21,499 bases of DNA, taken from IMG/VR virus record IMGVR_UViG_3300025132_000368, positions 1 through 21,499 of that record. The stretch is one strand, 5' to 3'. This document shows positions 14,637 through 21,499 of the stretch, one piece after another. A program made the translations under genes and the position numbers. The DNA is from a virus. Numbering within the stretch: position 1 is the stretch's first letter; every line of letters begins with the position of its first letter. The notes under the pieces are model-generated. The model saw nothing but the letters and a program-made list of their open reading frames with translations, did not search any database and was not told where the DNA came from.

Positions 14637-16223
14637 CTAACCTTTGAAAATCCAAGCAAAGTCCTTATAAGTTTTTTGGAAATCTTCAAGAGCCTCTTCA
14701 GTTTTTGTACCAGCATAACCTCTCATACCTTTGATAGCTGTATTCATAGTGGTTTGAGATGACTTAATTGAGGTAATCATTGCCTCTTGATACATTCGAT
14801 CTTTTTCCGATACTTCTAGGGCTGTATCTCGAACCCAACACGCTATAGCCAAAGACATAATTAGATCATCATGATAGGATCTCATAGCTTGTGGCTTACC
14901 ATTGTTCCATATAAAAGTTTTCATTTCGTGGAAAAGTCGAGATGATTTAGGTTTTACTAATTTGTTTCTTATATATTCTTCTAACTTAGCTACAATCAAA
15001 GGTCTTGTCTTCATAGAGGTCGTAAACCCTATAACAGCTCTATCATTATATTCACCTTCAAGAGAATCAACATACTCATGTGTTGATTTGATTGAGTAAT
15101 AAAGATTTGGATACCCAAGATCTCTTACTTTTTCACAAGCTGCTATTCCTATGCCAACATTTTCAATTACCATAAGGCAATTACCATACTCTTTTCCTGC
15201 ATCAAATAGTATTTTTGCAAAATAATCCATTGTTGGTTTGCCTTGATATTCAGCAACAACATCCATCGTATCTGTGCGAAGTACGTGAAACACAGAAGAG
15301 TCCGCTCCATCACCTCTTGCAACATCAGCAACGAGAAGATATGGTACACCTTCTTGATACTTTTCCCAAATCCACAAGTTTCTATCCCAACCAGTTTTGT
15401 ATTCTGGATCTGATATATTTTCAAATATCCAGTGTATATCATCTGGGTGTATAACTGTTTCTCCGGACGTATTAAAATTACACTCAAGTTCTTGTGCTAT
15501 TTGTCTCCTTGACATATTTTTTGTTTCTTTCTCGAACCAAGCCTGGTCACGTTCAGGGTGAACATCCCAAGGCAAAGAAACATGATGAAACTCATTGTCT
15601 CCATTCTCTGCGTCTATGTAGGTTCTGTGAAACCAGTTTCCAACACCCATAGGAGTTGATAAAGCGATACAGCGACCCCCTGTTGATAGCGTAGGGTAAA
15701 GACCTGCCCAAAGGTCATCAAGACCATCAACGTGAGCTGCCTCATCAATAATCAACAAAGACAAAGCTTCTGAACGACCAGCATCTGCCGATGTTCCAAC
15801 TGCTTTGATTGTTGAACCATTAGAGAGCTCAAACGATGTTCTGTTGTCGATTGTAATGTCAGCAACCTTCATCCATGGTGGGAGGTTCTTCATTACCATT
15901 TTTACTTTCTTTACTAGATTGGCAGCAGTTCCAAATTTGGTTGCCATAACAAGTATGTTTTTTTCTTTGTGGAATAGCATAAACCACACAGCATAAGCAG
16001 CTGAGATCGTAGAGATACCAAGCTGTCTTGCTTTGAGGATAACAGTAAAGCGATAATCATTAAAGTCTTTTACTAAATCGTCTTGATAAGGATATGTATT
16101 AAAAGGAATTAAACCCTTAAGAGGGTGTGAGATCCGACAATAGTTGTTTATAAAGTATAATGGATCTTTTCCGCTTTTAAGGATTTCTTTTATTATATCT
16201 TGCTTTGATAACTTAAGTGACAT
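14637..16223 (-). CDS. terL: Terminase large subunit, T4 gp17-like (528 aa)
   Basis: This is the DNA-packaging motor: an N-terminal ATPase pumps DNA and a C-terminal nuclease cuts it. Visible motifs are a Walker A-type KARQLGIST (64-72, like the Arg-Gln-Leu-Gly form of T4 gp17), Walker B LLIIDEA (156-162), coupling motif LSTP (188-191), and nuclease acidic residues in VADVARGDG (Asp300), VIENVG (Glu354) and SYHDDLIMSLA (Asp452/Asp453). T4 gp17 is about 610 residues, so this is a somewhat compact version. The ATG at 16223 has GAGG upstream and follows the 106-residue gene by 9 bases. No small terminase subunit is recognised; one of the upstream unknown genes may fill that role. The protein docks on the portal encoded next. 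Confidence 0.95.
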   Translation of the reverse strand: MSLKLSKQDIIKEILKSGKDPLYFINNYCRISHPLKGLIPFNTYPYQDDLVKDFNDYRFTVILKARQLGISTISAAYAVWFMLFHKEKNILVMATKFGTAANLVKKVKMVMKNLPPWMKVADITIDNRTSFELSNGSTIKAVGTSADAGRSEALSLLIIDEAAHVDGLDDLWAGLYPTLSTGGRCIALSTPMGVGNWFHRTYIDAENGDNEFHHVSLPWDVHPERDQAWFEKETKNMSRRQIAQELECNFNTSGETVIHPDDIHWIFENISDPEYKTGWDRNLWIWEKYQEGVPYLLVADVARGDGADSSVFHVLRTDTMDVVAEYQGKPTMDYFAKILFDAGKEYGNCLMVIENVGIGIAACEKVRDLGYPNLYYSIKSTHEYVDSLEGEYNDRAVIGFTTSMKTRPLIVAKLEEYIRNKLVKPKSSRLFHEMKTFIWNNGKPQAMRSYHDDLIMSLAIACWVRDTALEVSEKDRMYQEAMITSIKSSQTTMNTAIKGMRGYAGTKTEEALEDFQKTYKDFAWIFKG

Positions 16224-16232
16224 TATGCCTCA

Positions 16233-16553
16233 TTAAAAAGCGGCAGTTGGACCAACTTCCTCGTAACCCATCGCTAGTAATTTTTGTCTAGATTCTGTTG
16301 CATGATCTCCGCCTGCTGTATTATCGTAAGCAAAATAGTTTTCGCCATCTCTTCCTCTAGCTATTAATTTGTCATCACCAACAAACTTAAACTGTCCAGG
16401 AGCTAAATCGGCATATTGATTTCTTTCTTCTGGTCGCATATTTTGGTTAACACTAAGAGGTATATGTTCGTTTGTATCGTCTATATACTCATTCATTAAA
16501 TTATCTAATTCTTCTTTAATAATTTGTTTTAATTGTTCATTTGTGAGTTTCAT
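16233..16553 (-). CDS. Small tagged protein next to terminase (106 aa), candidate internal protein
   Basis: The first 22 residues (MKLTNEQLKQIIKEEL, then DNLMNE) match the N-terminus of the 114-residue protein at 17 of 22 positions by direct comparison. The remainder (acidic, with QYADLAPGQFKFVGDDKLIA and DGENYFAYDNTAGGDHATES) shows no similarity to it. The shared leader fits a targeting sequence trimmed by the prohead protease. The tag offers Ile-Lys-Glu and a Met-Asn-Glu near its end. The gene starts inside the stop of the previous gene (ATGA overlap), so translation is coupled. What the body does is unknown. Alternatives are a terminase-associated protein or a small virion protein. Confidence 0.65.
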   Translation of the reverse strand: MKLTNEQLKQIIKEELDNLMNEYIDDTNEHIPLSVNQNMRPEERNQYADLAPGQFKFVGDDKLIARGRDGENYFAYDNTAGGDHATESRQKLLAMGYEEVGPTAAF

Positions 16554-17104
16554 TTTTGATTCGCTCCTTTTTTGCGTTTATCGTTTGGTGGACGTTTGTC
16601 CGAAAATTGTTCTAAAAATTTTCTTGTAATATCTCTTGTTGCATCAACCGAAGGGTCGAGAATTGGCATAGCCTCTATGTTGCCAATTTTAAAGTGTTGA
16701 TTAGCTTCAACAAAGGAACGAACTCTTGATGTTGATTGTACAAGGATGCTTGGTTCGCTTTTGGCTGTGAGAGTTACTGATTTACCTGTAACTTTTCTGT
16801 ATTCTTTTTGAAGAAACTTTTTGATATCATTTAACATAGATTCAATATCTTGTTCAAATTTACCACCATATACTTCTTTAAGAAGAATATCTGATTGATA
16901 AGAAAGAATCATGGAATCTCCATAAAAACGAACTTTAAATCCGTCCATAACACGTTTGTCCATTAAGGCACAACCTTCTTCTCTTTTTAAGCCCATTGTA
17001 CGCTCTTCTCCATCATAAGAAAATCTTTTGTCGTGAGCTCCATCATAAACGTTTGCGGCTGCTTGAGCAAGCCCTTGTATAATTTCTAGTGTTGTATTAC
17101 TCAT
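16550..17104 (-). CDS. Unknown protein upstream of terminase (184 aa)
   Basis: The start overlaps the stop of the zinc-ribbon gene by 8 bases. The protein begins with a helical stretch (LEIIQGLAQAAANVYDGAHD), then GEERTMGLKREEG. A mixed alpha/beta segment follows (VRFYGDSMILSYQSDILLKE). A helix (about 84-102, IESMLNDIKKFLQKEYRKV) leads into beta-prone sequence, and the tail is basic (DKRPPNDKRKKGANQK). I recognise no family. In T4-like phages the small terminase (gp16) precedes the large one and is about 164 residues, so a small-terminase or DNA-binding role is conceivable from size, position and basic tail, but there is no motif to support it. Confidence 0.55.
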   Translation of the reverse strand: MSNTTLEIIQGLAQAAANVYDGAHDKRFSYDGEERTMGLKREEGCALMDKRVMDGFKVRFYGDSMILSYQSDILLKEVYGGKFEQDIESMLNDIKKFLQKEYRKVTGKSVTLTAKSEPSILVQSTSRVRSFVEANQHFKIGNIEAMPILDPSVDATRDITRKFLEQFSDKRPPNDKRKKGANQK

Positions 17105-17471
17105 TTGGTCTCCATCCTTTTAGCCATCGTTCCTCACGATCTTCAACCCACTGTATATAACACTTTTCACAACAATCAAATTTTGCCATATAAACATCAT
17201 CGTTTGATTTAAATGAATAAGTATTGCAAACAGGACAAGAACGCTTAGATTCTTTCGTAATTAGTTTCTCTGGAATAAAAACGCCACTAACCTCAACTTG
17301 GATATCATCTTTTTGATTAGAATCTTTGTAAAGGTCTTTTAATTGTTTTACATATTGCTTCTCTTTATCATCAGTCCAATATTGTTTTGGATTTTGTATT
17401 GTTTCTTCACCATATTTTTCTGAAATTGCTTTTTCTACTTTAATGATATAGTTTGGATCTTTATTTTTCAT
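17097..17471 (-). CDS. Small zinc-ribbon protein (124 aa)
   Basis: The C-terminal third carries four well-placed cysteines: CPVC at 79-82 and CCEKC at 100-104. This is a typical two-knuckle zinc ribbon, followed by YIQWVEDREERWLKGWRPNE, rich in aromatic and charged residues. The N-terminal 75 residues are charged and helical (KVEKAISEKYGEETIQNPKQ). The ATG overlaps the previous stop by one base (TAATG). Phage zinc ribbons of this size serve varied roles, including DNA or RNA binding, transcription control and assembly. I cannot assign one. It sits in a run of small coupled genes upstream of terminase. Confidence 0.65.
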   Translation of the reverse strand: MKNKDPNYIIKVEKAISEKYGEETIQNPKQYWTDDKEKQYVKQLKDLYKDSNQKDDIQVEVSGVFIPEKLITKESKRSCPVCNTYSFKSNDDVYMAKFDCCEKCYIQWVEDREERWLKGWRPNE

Positions 17472-17860
17472 TAGTTCACCGCATTTGCTATAGCTATTGT
17501 AATTCCTATACCACTAATTAGTCCAAAAGAAAACCAAAATTTCTTTTTTGGGGGTGTTTTTAGTTTTTCTAATGCTTCTATTCTTGTCTCGAGAGCTTGG
17601 ACTTCGGCTTCAAGCGTCCCTTTATCGAGTTTATGTTGAGACTTAAGTTTGTTTATTTCTTGTTCTTTCTGTGCTAAAGCAACACCAACTTGGTAATCAA
17701 GCTCAATGAGACATCTGTCTGTTGCGTTTGCGACTTGATCTGCTAACAATTGTGATGCTGTATCATTAAACAAGCGACCAGAGAATGGAGCTTCCATTCC
17801 TCTTTCAAGATAAGTGTACTCTGGTACGTCTGCAAATGCTAAAGATAATAGAAAGATCAT
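17471..17860 (-). CDS. Coiled-coil envelope protein with short signal and C-terminal membrane helix (129 aa)
   Basis: The N-terminus MIFLLSLAFA, followed by DVPEYTYLERG, looks like a very short secretion signal with an Ala-X-Ala type end. No in-frame upstream start exists, because a TAA lies two codons before the ATG. Residues about 60-98 (EQEINKLKSQHKLDKGTLEA) are a coiled coil. The last 25 residues (KKFWFSFGLISGIGITIAIA) form a membrane segment after a Lys-rich stretch. The start overlaps the stop of the previous gene (ATGA). With the two upstream membrane genes it could form a lysis or spanin-like cassette spanning the periplasm. No lipobox Cys is present, so it is not a classic outer-membrane spanin. 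The role is tentative. Confidence 0.55.
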   Translation of the reverse strand: MIFLLSLAFADVPEYTYLERGMEAPFSGRLFNDTASQLLADQVANATDRCLIELDYQVGVALAQKEQEINKLKSQHKLDKGTLEAEVQALETRIEALEKLKTPPKKKFWFSFGLISGIGITIAIANAVN

Positions 17861-18192
17861 TTCTTTTTAATCCCTATATTTTGAAACACATCATCAGGAG
17901 CTGCGTGTTCTTTTTCCAGTTCTTCAATTCTGTTTTTTCTTTCTGCTTCCAGCGCTGCTTTAACGGCTTTTGCTTTTTGCTCAGCTCGTTTATCTCGAAC
18001 TTGTTTTGCTTTTTGTAAACGCTCAAGCTCTTCGTTCTCTTTCTTGTATTGGTCTTTGGCTAAATATGCCATTTCCAAATAGTTTTGGTTTGATCGTCTT
18101 CCAAGCACATAAGACAATATAAACAAACCCACAAGAACCAGCCAGTTCTTATGAGCTACAATCCAATTCTTTGCTTTGTATAACCAAATCAT
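17857..18192 (-). CDS. Inner-membrane coiled-coil protein, i-spanin-like (111 aa)
   Basis: I chose the ATG at 18192, which follows the previous stop by 2 bases and has GGTGG upstream. A GTG at 18213 would add seven residues but lacks a ribosome site. One membrane segment (NWLVLVGLFILSYVLG, about 19-34) precedes a long Lys/Glu/Ala-rich coiled coil (about 45-95), and the tail ends in IKKK. This single-pass architecture resembles inner-membrane spanins (Rz type), which join inner and outer membranes during lysis. Many phage membrane proteins share this shape, so the assignment rests on architecture and the neighbouring envelope genes only. No endolysin is visible in the window. Confidence 0.5.
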   Translation of the reverse strand: MIWLYKAKNWIVAHKNWLVLVGLFILSYVLGRRSNQNYLEMAYLAKDQYKKENEELERLQKAKQVRDKRAEQKAKAVKAALEAERKNRIEELEKEHAAPDDVFQNIGIKKK

Positions 18193-18194
18193 GA

Positions 18195-18470
18195 CTAACC
18201 ACCGTGTCGCCACATTTTGGCAAAGTCAACAGCGGTTTGACCACCGATATACATCATAGCAATCATTCCCCAAGTTTCAGGGTCTAGCTGTGCGTTCCAC
18301 AATAGAGCTGTTGCTGATATAAATACAAGTAACTTTCTCGAAATTGCCTTTTCTTGAATTGCATCAAGAACCCCTTTGTTCTTGTTATCAAGATATAAAT
18401 CTTTTTTTAATTTTTCTTTTCTTTCTTGTTCCATTTTTTCTCCTGCCTCTAAAAATTCTTCTCTTGTCAT
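18195..18470 (-). CDS. Two-helix membrane protein, holin-like (91 aa)
   Basis: I chose the ATG at 18470 because the GGAG site lies just ahead of it; a TTG at 18482 would place that site inside the gene. The first 45 residues are highly charged and helical (KMEQERKEKLKKDLYL). Two hydrophobic helices follow (about 46-60, LLVFISATALLWNA, and 66-83, TWGMIAMMYIGGQTAVDF), and the tail is short and basic (RHGG). Size, two helices and a basic tail fit small phage holins, but the charged domain is N-terminal and no holin family is recognised. It is the first gene after a strong terminator, with CTATTTA words upstream, so it probably starts a transcription unit running to terminase. Confidence 0.5.
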   Translation of the reverse strand: MTREEFLEAGEKMEQERKEKLKKDLYLDNKNKGVLDAIQEKAISRKLLVFISATALLWNAQLDPETWGMIAMMYIGGQTAVDFAKMWRHGG

Positions 18471-18485
18471 TGTGATCTCCAAAAG

Positions 18486-18522
18486 AAAAAAGCCTAAATA
18501 GCTTTCACACTAAATAGGCTTT
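18486..18522 (-). terminator. Rho-independent terminator after the Mre11/Rad50-like gene
   Basis: On the minus strand AAAGCCTA pairs with TAGGCTTT (8 bp), with a further TAG/CTA pairing inside after two mismatches, followed by a T-tract and C. It lies about 11 bases past the stop codon at 18533. The stem contains two copies of CTATTTAG (18510-18501 region), so terminator and motif overlap. Confidence 0.8.
18495..18517 (-). promoter_or_regulatory. Two CTATTTA copies within the terminator ahead of the 91-residue gene
   Basis: The motif occurs at 18511-18517 and 18495-18501 on the minus strand, 16 bases apart, both as CTATTTAG. They fall inside the terminator loop and stem, upstream of the TTGGAG ribosome site. 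Confidence 0.4.
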
Positions 18523-18532
18523 GGAAATAGAT

Positions 18533-21499
18533 TTAGCAGTTTACTTTAGCATAACCGCCAACTTTCTGTATATCTATTGTTTTATCAACACAATCCTTTA
18601 AAACATCAAGATGCGAGATCAATAACACCGTCTTGAATTTATCTTTTATCATGTCTATCAAACGAACAAAACCTTCCATGTGTTCCTGATCTAGAGCTGT
18701 CGCTGGTTCATCCATAATGAATATAGTGGATTTAGGCAAGTTTGTTATCTCAATAAGAGCAAGACGGATAGCCATAGCTGCTATGGTCTTCTCTGCGCCT
18801 GAGCCCATAGAGATAGGGCGGGAATCATACTTAGGGTGCTTAATGTTAATATCTAGATTACGACCATCTTCCTCAAACATAACTTCAAAATCAACAATGT
18901 TTGCGAGACACTTTTGGATCTCCTCATTGATAAGAGAGAGTTTTTGTTTGATAATCTCATAGGCAATTCCATTAGGGTGCATACATCTCATAAACAACTC
19001 ATAAGCAATAAATGATTCTTCTAATTCATCTTGTTCTCGTTTCTCAACGCGAAGACGTTTTATAGTACTCTGCACAGCTCCAAGCTCAACAAGATAGTCT
19101 TGAATCTTTTTGTCACACTTTTCTTTTCTTTGCTTAGCTTCAGACATTTTTATCTTAACAGCATTCTTTGATTTAACTAAAGAAGAGAGGTTTTCAATTG
19201 CTTGACGGTTTGCGTTGTATTCGTCTCTTTGTTGCTCTAAAGAAGCTTTCTGATTCTTCAGCAAAGATATCTTGGACACAAGAGATTCGTTTGTTATTTC
19301 TAAATTATGGTTTTTGGATAAGAAGCTGCTGCGTTTATCAACATTCTTTTTAAGAACTTCTAGTTCTTTCTCAGCACTTTCTTTGTCAAGTCCAAAGATC
19401 TTTAGTTGCCAACCATCAATTATCTTTTCTACTTCCTCAATCTCTTCTTCAAGAGTCGGAAGATAATCTTTTGCTTTTGTAGCATCTTTAACAAACTTGT
19501 TATCACAGCAATATTTGCAGTCAGGATCATACTCATGGTCATGAAGCATATTAATTTTTTTATGCGCTTGTTTTTCTTGTGTTTTAAGGCTCTTGAGCTC
19601 CTGTTCAGAGGCTTTTAAAGACTCTTCAAACTCAACACACTGCTCTATGATTTGCGTGAGCCTATGCTTGTTTATGGAGCTTACAATGTCATCAGCTTGT
19701 TGAATAGCAAGAACATTTTGTTTTATTATAAGCTTGTTATCAGACACTTTAACACCAGCTTTATGTATTTCGACTTCCAAACGATCAATTTCATCTTCTA
19801 GCTCATCAATGTCAATAATGTTTTGAGGAATAGAGTTTATCTCCTCTTCTATTTTTAAAAATTCTTCGAGCAACTCTTCGTATCGAGTGTTGTGTTTTTT
19901 GCATAAATCTGTTTGATGGTCTATATCATCGTTAATTTCTTCTACTTCTTCTTGCTTAGCAACAAGCAACTCAGCAATCTTTTTAGATTTAAGTCTTTTT
20001 ATTAAAGTAGATATCTCTGAAGAGTCTTTCTTTGCAAAGTTTAACTTTTGATCAAAGATATCAAGATCAAGAAACTTAGCTAGTTTGTTCTTGCGCTTTG
20101 TTGATCCTTCTTTTATAAAAGCAAGAGAGTCTAGTTGTGAAGCCATAGAAGTTATCATAAAGTCTTCAATATTGCCAAAGATTTTTCTTATATTAGCCTC
20201 AGTGTCTTTTACAGAATCGCCGTTGCAAGAACTATCGGTAGTGAGATTGTGAAAATCAAGATCACCAGAGGCCACAGGGACGGACTTTCCTCGTTGGGTC
20301 TTATAAGATTTATTAAGATTCCTAGTGATTTGGAAATCTTGACCGTCTGCTTCGACCACCATCTTGATAGAGGCTTTAGTTTTATTTTGATTGACGAGGT
20401 GAACGTTTTTCTTCTCGGCTTTGCTGGTTCCGCCATAAATGCCATAAAGAGCAGAATCAATAACAGAAGACTTCCCACTGTAGTTCTTCCCAAAAATGCC
20501 AACGATTCCAGAGAGATTTGCAAAATCCAAAGTATTGTTTTGTCCATAATTAAATAAATTTGAGAACTCCATCTCTTTAATATTCCATTTGACGTTTCTT
20601 CGGACTTCTTCAACTTTTTCCACCTCTTTATTGTATTTAGTATTTAAATCTAGCACTTGACTCATCAAGTCCTCATTTAACTCATAATCTTCCAAATATT
20701 CTCGAATATACCTTTCTTGAACGGAAACATCGCGCATGTTTTCCATTTTATGCTCTTGTCCGTCCGAGGATGTAAAATTAGACGTTCCTTTGTTTAGGAA
20801 GGATAAAGACACCGGATTGTATTTAGAACGCGCTAAATCAGTAATCTTGCGGATAGAAGAGCTATCCATGTTTACAGTTGAGATCATCCGTAATCTACAC
20901 CCATGCGGTATATGATAATGTGATGGAATTTGTCCTTGTTTGTCAAGATTGACTGTTATAAATGGTCGTGGGTTTGTAAAGATAACATGTTGAACATCAA
21001 AATCATCTTTAGATCTAATTGTCCAAAGTTTGTATCCTTTTCTTCCGTCCTCCGAAAAATTCTGTTGTATCGTAGACCCTGCATATTGTACACGACCTTC
21101 TGTGTCTAGAATTTGTGGTTTATGAATATCTCCAAGCATAACGTATTGATGATCTTTAAAGATTTCTATGTCATCGTCTCCGTGCTCCATAGCCCATCCT
21201 GATCCTGTTGTTGATCCCATAACAGCACCATGATAAAGAGCAATGTTTATATCTCCAGTTTTTGGTCGCATCCAAGCATCTCTATCAAAGATGGAGAGCA
21301 CGTTGAACGATAGACCAGGTTGTGGTGAGACACGCCCCGAGTTCTTTAATAAGAATAACTGTGGGTGATTTAAGGCATTCACAATAGGAGACACAGCATC
21401 TTCTCTATCAGAGTTCTTTAGATTACCATCATGGTTCCCAAGAATAACGTAGGTTGGTGCTATATCTGCTAGGTTCTTTAAGAACTCTGAAGCCAAAGC
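18533..21499 (-). CDS. Single-chain Mre11/Rad50-like (SbcD-SbcC, T4 gp47-gp46) recombination nuclease-ATPase, N-terminus outside window
   Basis: The frame is open to the window edge, so the first nuclease motifs are missing. At least 988 residues are visible (numbered from the codon at 21496). Residues 1-180 are the end of an Mre11-type metallophosphoesterase: LGNHDGN (19-25), ALYHG (86-90) and MLGDIHKPQ (120-128). After a linker comes a Rad50-type ATPase: Walker A GKNYSGKSS (336-344), long coiled coils, a zinc hook CKYC (659-662), signature MGSGAEK (897-903), Walker B IFIMDEPATALD (925-936) and LISH (965-968). In T4 the separate gp47 and gp46 resect DNA ends for recombination-dependent replication. 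Here both activities are in one chain without any stop. A terminator follows. The family call is firm. Confidence 0.93.
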   Translation of the reverse strand, partial: ALASEFLKNLADIAPTYVILGNHDGNLKNSDREDAVSPIVNALNHPQLFLLKNSGRVSPQPGLSFNVLSIFDRDAWMRPKTGDINIALYHGAVMGSTTGSGWAMEHGDDDIEIFKDHQYVMLGDIHKPQILDTEGRVQYAGSTIQQNFSEDGRKGYKLWTIRSKDDFDVQHVIFTNPRPFITVNLDKQGQIPSHYHIPHGCRLRMISTVNMDSSSIRKITDLARSKYNPVSLSFLNKGTSNFTSSDGQEHKMENMRDVSVQERYIREYLEDYELNEDLMSQVLDLNTKYNKEVEKVEEVRRNVKWNIKEMEFSNLFNYGQNNTLDFANLSGIVGIFGKNYSGKSSVIDSALYGIYGGTSKAEKKNVHLVNQNKTKASIKMVVEADGQDFQITRNLNKSYKTQRGKSVPVASGDLDFHNLTTDSSCNGDSVKDTEANIRKIFGNIEDFMITSMASQLDSLAFIKEGSTKRKNKLAKFLDLDIFDQKLNFAKKDSSEISTLIKRLKSKKIAELLVAKQEEVEEINDDIDHQTDLCKKHNTRYEELLEEFLKIEEEINSIPQNIIDIDELEDEIDRLEVEIHKAGVKVSDNKLIIKQNVLAIQQADDIVSSINKHRLTQIIEQCVEFEESLKASEQELKSLKTQEKQAHKKINMLHDHEYDPDCKYCCDNKFVKDATKAKDYLPTLEEEIEEVEKIIDGWQLKIFGLDKESAEKELEVLKKNVDKRSSFLSKNHNLEITNESLVSKISLLKNQKASLEQQRDEYNANRQAIENLSSLVKSKNAVKIKMSEAKQRKEKCDKKIQDYLVELGAVQSTIKRLRVEKREQDELEESFIAYELFMRCMHPNGIAYEIIKQKLSLINEEIQKCLANIVDFEVMFEEDGRNLDINIKHPKYDSRPISMGSGAEKTIAAMAIRLALIEITNLPKSTIFIMDEPATALDQEHMEGFVRLIDMIKDKFKTVLLISHLDVLKDCVDKTIDIQKVGGYAKVNC

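Noticed and set aside
1-21499. CRISPR arrays, insertion sequences or tRNA genes in the window
   Set aside because: I saw no regularly spaced repeats, transposase motifs, terminal inverted repeats or tRNA-like folds. The longest gap between genes is under 100 bases.

Overview
This window looks like part of the genome of an AT-rich, T4-like tailed bacteriophage (myovirus type). Every gene I can support is on the minus strand, so transcription runs from position 21499 towards 1. Three hallmark proteins support this: a T4 gp17-like large terminase, a gp20-like portal and a gp21-like prohead protease, in the usual packaging and head order. The fibre-like proteins have the Ser/Thr/Gly-rich style common in marine phages. 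Clear Shine-Dalgarno sites and one perfect sigma70-type promoter fit a proteobacterial-type host better than a Bacteroidota host. The host itself cannot be read from this sequence.

Layout in the direction of transcription. (1) 21499-18533: an Mre11/Rad50-like (SbcD/SbcC, T4 gp47/gp46) recombination enzyme in which nuclease and ATPase are one polypeptide; its 5' end lies outside the window, and a terminator follows it. (2) 18470-17471: three small membrane or coiled-coil proteins, possibly a holin/spanin-like envelope cassette. (3) 17471-16233: a zinc-ribbon protein, an unknown protein and a small tagged protein. (4) 16223-14637: large terminase. (5) 14635-14596: a consensus sigma70 promoter, then the portal gene (14577-12613), two unknown head-region proteins, a second tagged protein, a small membrane protein, a possible 17-residue Cys-Cys peptide with a downstream hairpin, and the prohead protease (10342-9713). 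(6) 9713-9104: an unknown head-region protein and a phage-borne ribosomal protein bS21. (7) 9072-614: a small structural protein followed by four fibre or appendage-like proteins, including a 1469-residue protein built on a large internal duplication. (8) 541-1: the start of an acidic, scaffold-like protein that runs off the window.

The genes are tightly packed, with many 1-11 base overlaps that suggest translational coupling. No gene-free stretch reaches 100 bases. The few gaps repeatedly hold a CTATTTA word, often just after a terminator-like hairpin, which suggests a phage-specific promoter or leader signal.

The points most worth follow-up are: the shared N-terminal tag on two otherwise unrelated small proteins, which looks like a capsid-targeting sequence for the prohead protease; the bS21 gene inside the head cluster; the CTATTTA motif; the single-chain Mre11/Rad50 enzyme; and the Cys-Cys micro-ORF in a locally GC-rich patch.
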